Assembly (NCBI RefSeq): GCF_030272615.1
Contig: NC_081408.1
Coordinates: forward strand, 61,154,114 to 61,218,113
Direction: 5' to 3'
Source: Cryptomeria japonica
Lineage: Eukaryota > Streptophyta > Pinopsida > Cupressales > Cupressaceae
DNA length: 64,000 bases
Positions 59,792-64,000 of this stretch are shown here, piece after piece. Position 1 is the first letter of the stretch. The number at the start of each line of letters is the position of its first letter. The notes beneath the pieces are model-generated. The model searched no databases, was not told the DNA's origin, and saw only the letters and a program-made list of their open reading frames with translations. Both the position numbers and the translations under genes were made by a program.

Positions 59792-60205
59792 GAAAAAGGA
59801 TTAGTGGTGACAAAGTGGGTTCCAGAGTTACACATTTTGAATCATCCTTCTATAATTTCCTTTTTAATTCATTGCGGCTAGAATTCAATGACAGAAGCAT
59901 TAAGGTTTGGGGTATCACTCATAACTCTTTCGATATAATTTGAGCAAGGGTTAAATGCAAAGCTTGCACGAGAGTTTAAGGTGGGAGTCGAAGTGAGAAG
60001 AAATGAAGAGGATGGATCTTTTACTAAGAAGGATATTAGTACAAAAATTAGAACTGTAATGATAGAAGAAGAAGGAACACAAATCAAATGTAATTTCATA
60101 AAGATAAGTGACATGTTGACTAGCAATAGTTTCCAAGTTAGTGAAAGAAACATCAAGAACTTTGTCTCCATGCTTAAAACCTTCAATAAAAAATTTGATT
60201 GGTAG
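59792..60205 (+). pseudogene. UDP-glycosyltransferase pseudogene 4, exon 2
   Basis: Preceded by the intron end TTATTTTATAG, as in UGT 2. It reads EKGLVVTKWVPELHILNHPS, with the usual His of ILNH that UGT 2 lacks, then HCG, a TAG (59879-59881) at the PSPG Trp, and NSMTEALRFGV. A second stop, TAA, lies at 59936-59938. The end SERNIKNFVSMLKTFNK has lost its stop (TAA to AAA) and runs four codons further to TAG. Its first half-gene lies 10 kb upstream at 49535. Confidence 0.9.
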
Positions 60206-60422
60206 ATTTGAAATTGACCATATTCTCATAGTGGTTAAAAAATTATGATTATACTCTATGCACATCTTTATAAGCATGGTTTGGTATATTTGAGATCATA
60301 CATATCCATTATTGGTGTATGTAGAAGGTTGCCAATCTCATTCACAAAGAAATCCTTGTAGCTGAGAAAATTAAATGGTGACATAAGAAGGAGCTATAAA
60401 AATTATTATTGAAAGAATTATG
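60206..60422. repeat. UGT 3-prime flank repeat F, copy d (cut by copia)
   Basis: Matches the start of Fb and Fc up to GAAAGAATTATG, where a copia LTR begins. TTATG (60418-60422) is the probable left target duplication; its partner is outside the window. Confidence 0.83.
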
Positions 60423-61718
60423 TGTTGGGATCCAAGAACAGTGAGAGGGGGGGGGGGGGTGAATCAGTGTTCTATCAGAATGGAGAAATTTAATCCAAGA
60501 GCACTTAGAGGGGGGGTGGGGGGGTGAATCAATGTTCTATCAGAATGGAGAAATTTAACCTAATTAAATACAACAACTCAGCAAGAGGTAAACATAAGAG
60601 CATATAACAATAAGCAACACTGAAACCACAAAGATGAACACCATAACGCCACAAATTTATATGTGGAAAACCTCAAAGAGGAAAAACCACGGTGGGATTG
60701 GAGACCCACAATATCTATCCACTGATTAGATGAATAAAGATTACAATAAGGGGCCTACACATGGAGGAAGGACAATAGCCTAGATCACACTACTCATCAC
60801 AAAAGGAGTCTCACTAACCATAAAAAATATCGGACAACAATCCAGAATGAAGATTGAACTGCAAGTATAACATCTCCCATGCCTGAGTACAGTTCCAGTT
60901 AAGGTCAATATCAGAGGCCTTAAACCTCTTCCACAAACCCACTTCGATGACCTATGATTGACCAAAACCTCTGCATATGATTACAACATTGTTCGCATAT
61001 AGGTAATCCTATAACCCATACAATACATAATCCCATGATCTACAAACAAATCTTACATAACATTTATACCAACCTGAGACCTAAACAATTAGGTCAACCA
61101 TCTAAAAGATAATACAATTAATTCATAACTTAAACCCATAATTTAATGATCAACCAAGTTGGCCTAAGACCGAAACAACATAATCCAATCAATGAATCCA
61201 ACTAGTAACACATCACGAGCATCAACCCACATGTTACATAACCCAGTCCATAACCTAGGACTATAAACCCCCTGACCTATAATAGGTCACCATAAGCCAA
61301 ATGAAACACCATGAACAAATGGAACACGAACATGATAACCATCATCATCCTGATAACCTTCTAGAAGATGCACCAACACCACTTATCGGATTTATTAAAG
61401 TGATCTTCAACAAAGCACTTTCGGTAAAACCCTTAGCAGTAACCAAAAGGCTTACTAGAACAAATGATAGCTTCTGGATCATCAAATCCCAAACCAATTG
61501 AATGTGATACACATCAAGAACACATCAATAACCAATCCAAACCAATTCCATTGACCAAAGCATACCAGAGCATACCGGATCAACATGATCTTACCAACTA
61601 GAAACCAATCATCCTACCGAGACCAACCAGATACTGGTAAACATCCAAAATAGTTGGTGTTGCCATCAATGACAAAACATCAATGCAACACATAATCAAT
61701 TCCTCCAAATTGCTAGCA
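60423..61718 (-). repeat. Copia 3-prime LTR (1296 bp) with internal 65-bp duplication
   Basis: The plus strand starts TGTTGGGATCCAAG and ends CCAAATTGCTAGCA. Near the left end a 65-base segment (G-run, then TGAATCA-TGTTCTATCAGAA) is duplicated in tandem, with repeats of the word TGAATC at 60460 and 60525. The first G-run is 13 bases (60447-60459). The polypurine tract adjoins the right end. Confidence 0.82.
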
Positions 61719-61730
61719 ATCTCCCCCTTT
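61719..61730 (-). other. Copia polypurine tract
   Basis: The minus strand reads AAAGGGGGAGAT directly before the 3-prime LTR, the typical copia form. Confidence 0.82.
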
Positions 61731-62239
61731 GGTATTCATGGAAACACTAGATGTGAAAAACATCCAAGTGCCAAGAAATGCCATAAAAGTCTCCCCCAAT
61801 GGAAGACAACCAACAATCTCCCACAAAATAATATGAAAATGAGGTTTTGAACCAAATATCTCTATACAAATTAACCATCTATAGACCTGAATGAAAATCC
61901 CCCAATGGGATACAACCAATCTGAAATGCAGTTTCTCCTTCTTATGCCAATAATCTCCCCCTTAGACCGATATCTCTATTAAGCTCTATTTTTCACATAA
62001 ATATCTCTCTCCCTTTGACATCAATGCCAAAAATCTGACATAAACATCAAAGAAAAATTATAAACCACTGAAACACAAGACTAACTACTCCCCCTGAGTA
62101 GTAGCATCACCACATCAAGCTAGAATGAATGACAACTATGATAATGCATATCAGACTGATGCAACCAACATCACTCAGGTATCTACCAAAGGGGTAGAAA
62201 CCCCAGCCTGTCTCTCAAATGCTCAAATGATTCTTCAAA

Positions 62240-62944
62240 CCAATCTGACTTCATTTGCTTCCACCTACTTCTTCAGAAAATTATACTTGATAGAAATATC
62301 AGATTCTTTGATATGTCAATAGTAGCAGAGTTATTACAATGAATAACTACCGGTTCATTACAATCCTGCTTTATATCCTTCAACATTTGCTTCATCCATA
62401 GAACCTATGTACAAATAGTAGCAGCAACAACATACTTAGCTTCAGCAGTAGATAAAGAAGTACATGATTGCTTCTTGCTAATCCATGAAACAAGTTTCAT
62501 TTTACAAGAAAGAAAGATTCACTAGATGAACCTATCCAGTTAACTATATCTCTAGCCCAGTCTGCATTTGAACATGCTTAAAGTGCAAAGTCATCATAAA
62601 ATAGAAACCATACTGGAAAATCCTTGAAAATATAAGAAAATCCTAGCTACCGAAGCAAGTATTCAACATAATCAATTCCTTCCTTCTGAGAATATCCATT
62701 GCAAACCAATCAATCCTACTTCCAATACCATCCAATTACATGTGTTGTCCTTTTCTAGTTGATCCAACTCATTTTCCATAGCTTTTGTCCAACATTCATC
62801 CTTACAAGTTTCAATAACCGATGTTGATACAATTAAAGAAATTAAGCATACCTCATTAGCTGCCAACCTTATTTTCGTCCAATTATCTGATCTTCTAAAT
62901 GATTCAACCTTACATACATAGGATTCTTCTGACTTTCTATTCAT
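62240..62944 (-). pseudogene. Copia reverse transcriptase/RNase H, RT core deleted
   Basis: 62672-62944 holds the start of the copia RT domain (CKDECWTKAMENELDQLEKD). Within about 40 residues the sequence passes to the RNase H region (NADWARD, TAEAKY-like and HCNNSATIDISKN on the minus strand, with stops and shifts). The RT catalytic region (Tyr-Val-Asp-Asp) is not present. Confidence 0.75.
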
Positions 62945-62999
62945 CTACTTTGATCTTCAGTTACTGTTCAATTTTTTGATACTATCAGAGTGACTAGTT

Positions 63000-63420
63000 C
63001 AATATTTTGTTCTGGTAAAGGTGTTGTCGGTTTAGTTATGACCATTTCCACTACCAGTTCTTGCTCATAAGTTCTGATTTGACTTCTATTATGCTCATCC
63101 ACCTTGACATTAGTGCTCTCCACCATTCTCTACAATCTTTTGTTATAACATTTATATGCTTTTCTTTTATTAGAGTGACCAAGAAATATCCCTTCATCAC
63201 ATCTAGGATCAAACTTCCAATTCACTACCTGAGATTCTAAAATACTTAATTGTAGATGTATGACCAAACCATAACTCATAAAGTGACTTCTCGATAAACC
63301 AAACTAGATCCAAGATCCAATAAATATTTGTTGGTTAACCTTCAAAATAACTTCTAAAGATATGAAATAGGCTTTCAGACCACTACCAGGTGCAATGCAA
63401 GATCTATCATCAATTTTCCT
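63000..63420 (-). pseudogene. Copia integrase C-terminal part
   Basis: The minus strand reads KFDPRCDEGIFLGHSNKRKA, then YKCYNKRL, the conserved end of copia integrases (usual form F-D-x-[RK]-[AS]-x-x-G-x-F-L-G-Y). A stop lies inside (about 63300). The catalytic core upstream is not visible; 63420-63560 holds only broken sequence. Confidence 0.75.
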
Positions 63421-63563
63421 CCCACTAAGGGGAATGCCTTAGTTACTGAATGAGTTTCCTGCCAGTGCAGGAACATTCTGCTCTATCGGTTGAGTAACCA
63501 AGGTATATCGTTCAGCCAAATGAACATCTGGGGCAATCAATTTTTCCAGTTGAGCCTCAAACA

Positions 63564-63960
63564 TTATAAACAACTTCTTCTCATGGTCCTTCCAAATGTC
63601 ATCAATCTTCTACTTTCCCTTCTCATTAGATTATCACTTCTTGCCAGTAGGTTCTTGCTTCTACAAAATTTAGCAATATGTCGTACTTTGTTGCACTCAT
63701 AGCAAGTAACATTGTTCTTCTGAAATGCCTTACTGTAACCTTGACCATTCCTTGACCTAAATTGATTAGCCATATTTCAAACTTTCCACATACATGACAT
63801 TTCACATTAATTCTATAATATTTTGTCCTATGACCATACTTCTTATAATTTGAACACTAATTGGGAACTACATTATTGTTCTGATTTTCTCTATTTTTAC
63901 AATGCCTTGCCATATGACCAAATTTATTGGAAATAAAGCATCTACCATTAACTTTATGTG
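63564..63960 (-). pseudogene. Copia Gag with several zinc-knuckle-like motifs
   Basis: 63564-63773 reads CYECNKVRHIAKFC, a CCHC knuckle with Val in place of the usual Gly-adjacent residue. Further upstream on the minus strand (63830-63950) are FISNKFGHMARHCKNR and CSNYKKYGHRTKYY, two more knuckle-like copies with missing Cys. Several tandem knuckles are unusual for copia Gag, which normally has one or two. Confidence 0.68.
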
Positions 63961-64000
63961 CATTCGGTTACCTTACCAGTGACCTCTGGTTCCAATTCAC

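Larger units (their letters stand above)
60423..64000 (-). mobile_element. Ty1-copia retrotransposon, minus strand, runs off the window
   Basis: A 3-prime LTR (60423-61718), polypurine tract (61719-61730), RNase H (about 62240-62660), RT start (62672-62944), integrase end (63000-63420) and Gag zinc knuckles (63564-63960) lie in the reverse order expected on the minus strand. Integrase before RT is the copia order. Stops and deletions are frequent. The 5-prime LTR is outside the window. Confidence 0.88.

Overview
This window reads as intergenic DNA of a seed plant, most likely a gymnosperm (inference). It is AT-rich and packed with nested plant transposons (CACTA, LINE, Ty3 chromovirus, Ty1-copia, hAT), with a few decayed fragments of plant gene families: PLS-type pentatricopeptide repeat (PPR) proteins and UGT91/group-A-like UDP-glycosyltransferases. 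The PPR wording resembles gymnosperm PPR proteins. The species cannot be named from the sequence alone. I found no gene that looks fully intact.

Layout. 1-7.95 kb: minus-strand CACTA (En/Spm) element with a TNPA-like gene (Transposase_24 type) and a TNPD transposase (transposase-associated domain, Tnp2 core, DUF4216 tail), all with stops, plus a (TCA)n microsatellite. 9.4-10.2 kb: PPR fragment. 11-14.1 kb: repeat R1a and UGT pseudogene 1, which has a large internal deletion. 15.1-16.2 kb: non-autonomous hAT-like element with a perfect 8-bp target duplication. 17.0-17.8 kb: PPR remnant. 20.5-23.1 kb: repeats Fa and R1b. 23.1-24.8 kb: 120-bp tandem repeats interrupted by a solo LTR. 25.1-26.6 kb: UGT pseudogene 2, the best preserved, with TATA box, two exons, three in-frame stops, an altered splice donor and an altered catalytic Asp. 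27.8-44.1 kb: an 8.4-kb LINE with a 13-bp target duplication, interrupted by a 7.9-kb Ty3 chromovirus (Ty3-A). The LINE has a third open reading frame after the reverse-transcriptase ORF, joined to it by an ATGA overlap. 45.7-46.2 kb: solo copia LTR. 46.9-48.9 kb: R1c, UGT 3-prime tail 3 and Fc. 49.5-60.4 kb: UGT pseudogene 4, its intron split by a second chromovirus (Ty3-B, 49821-59758), whose own LTR is split by a 3.9-kb solo LTR. 60.4-64 kb: minus-strand copia element running off the window.

How it fits together. Modules R1 - UGT - F recur four times in the same orientation. The oldest recognisable structure is therefore a tandem UGT array that decayed and was expanded by insertions. Target duplications give a relative order: UGT array first; then LINE, Ty3-B and copia into array copies; then Ty3-A into the LINE and the 3.9-kb LTR into Ty3-B. 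The most unusual item is the LINE with the coupled third ORF, which encodes a conserved-looking, acidic, coiled-coil-tailed protein of unknown role.
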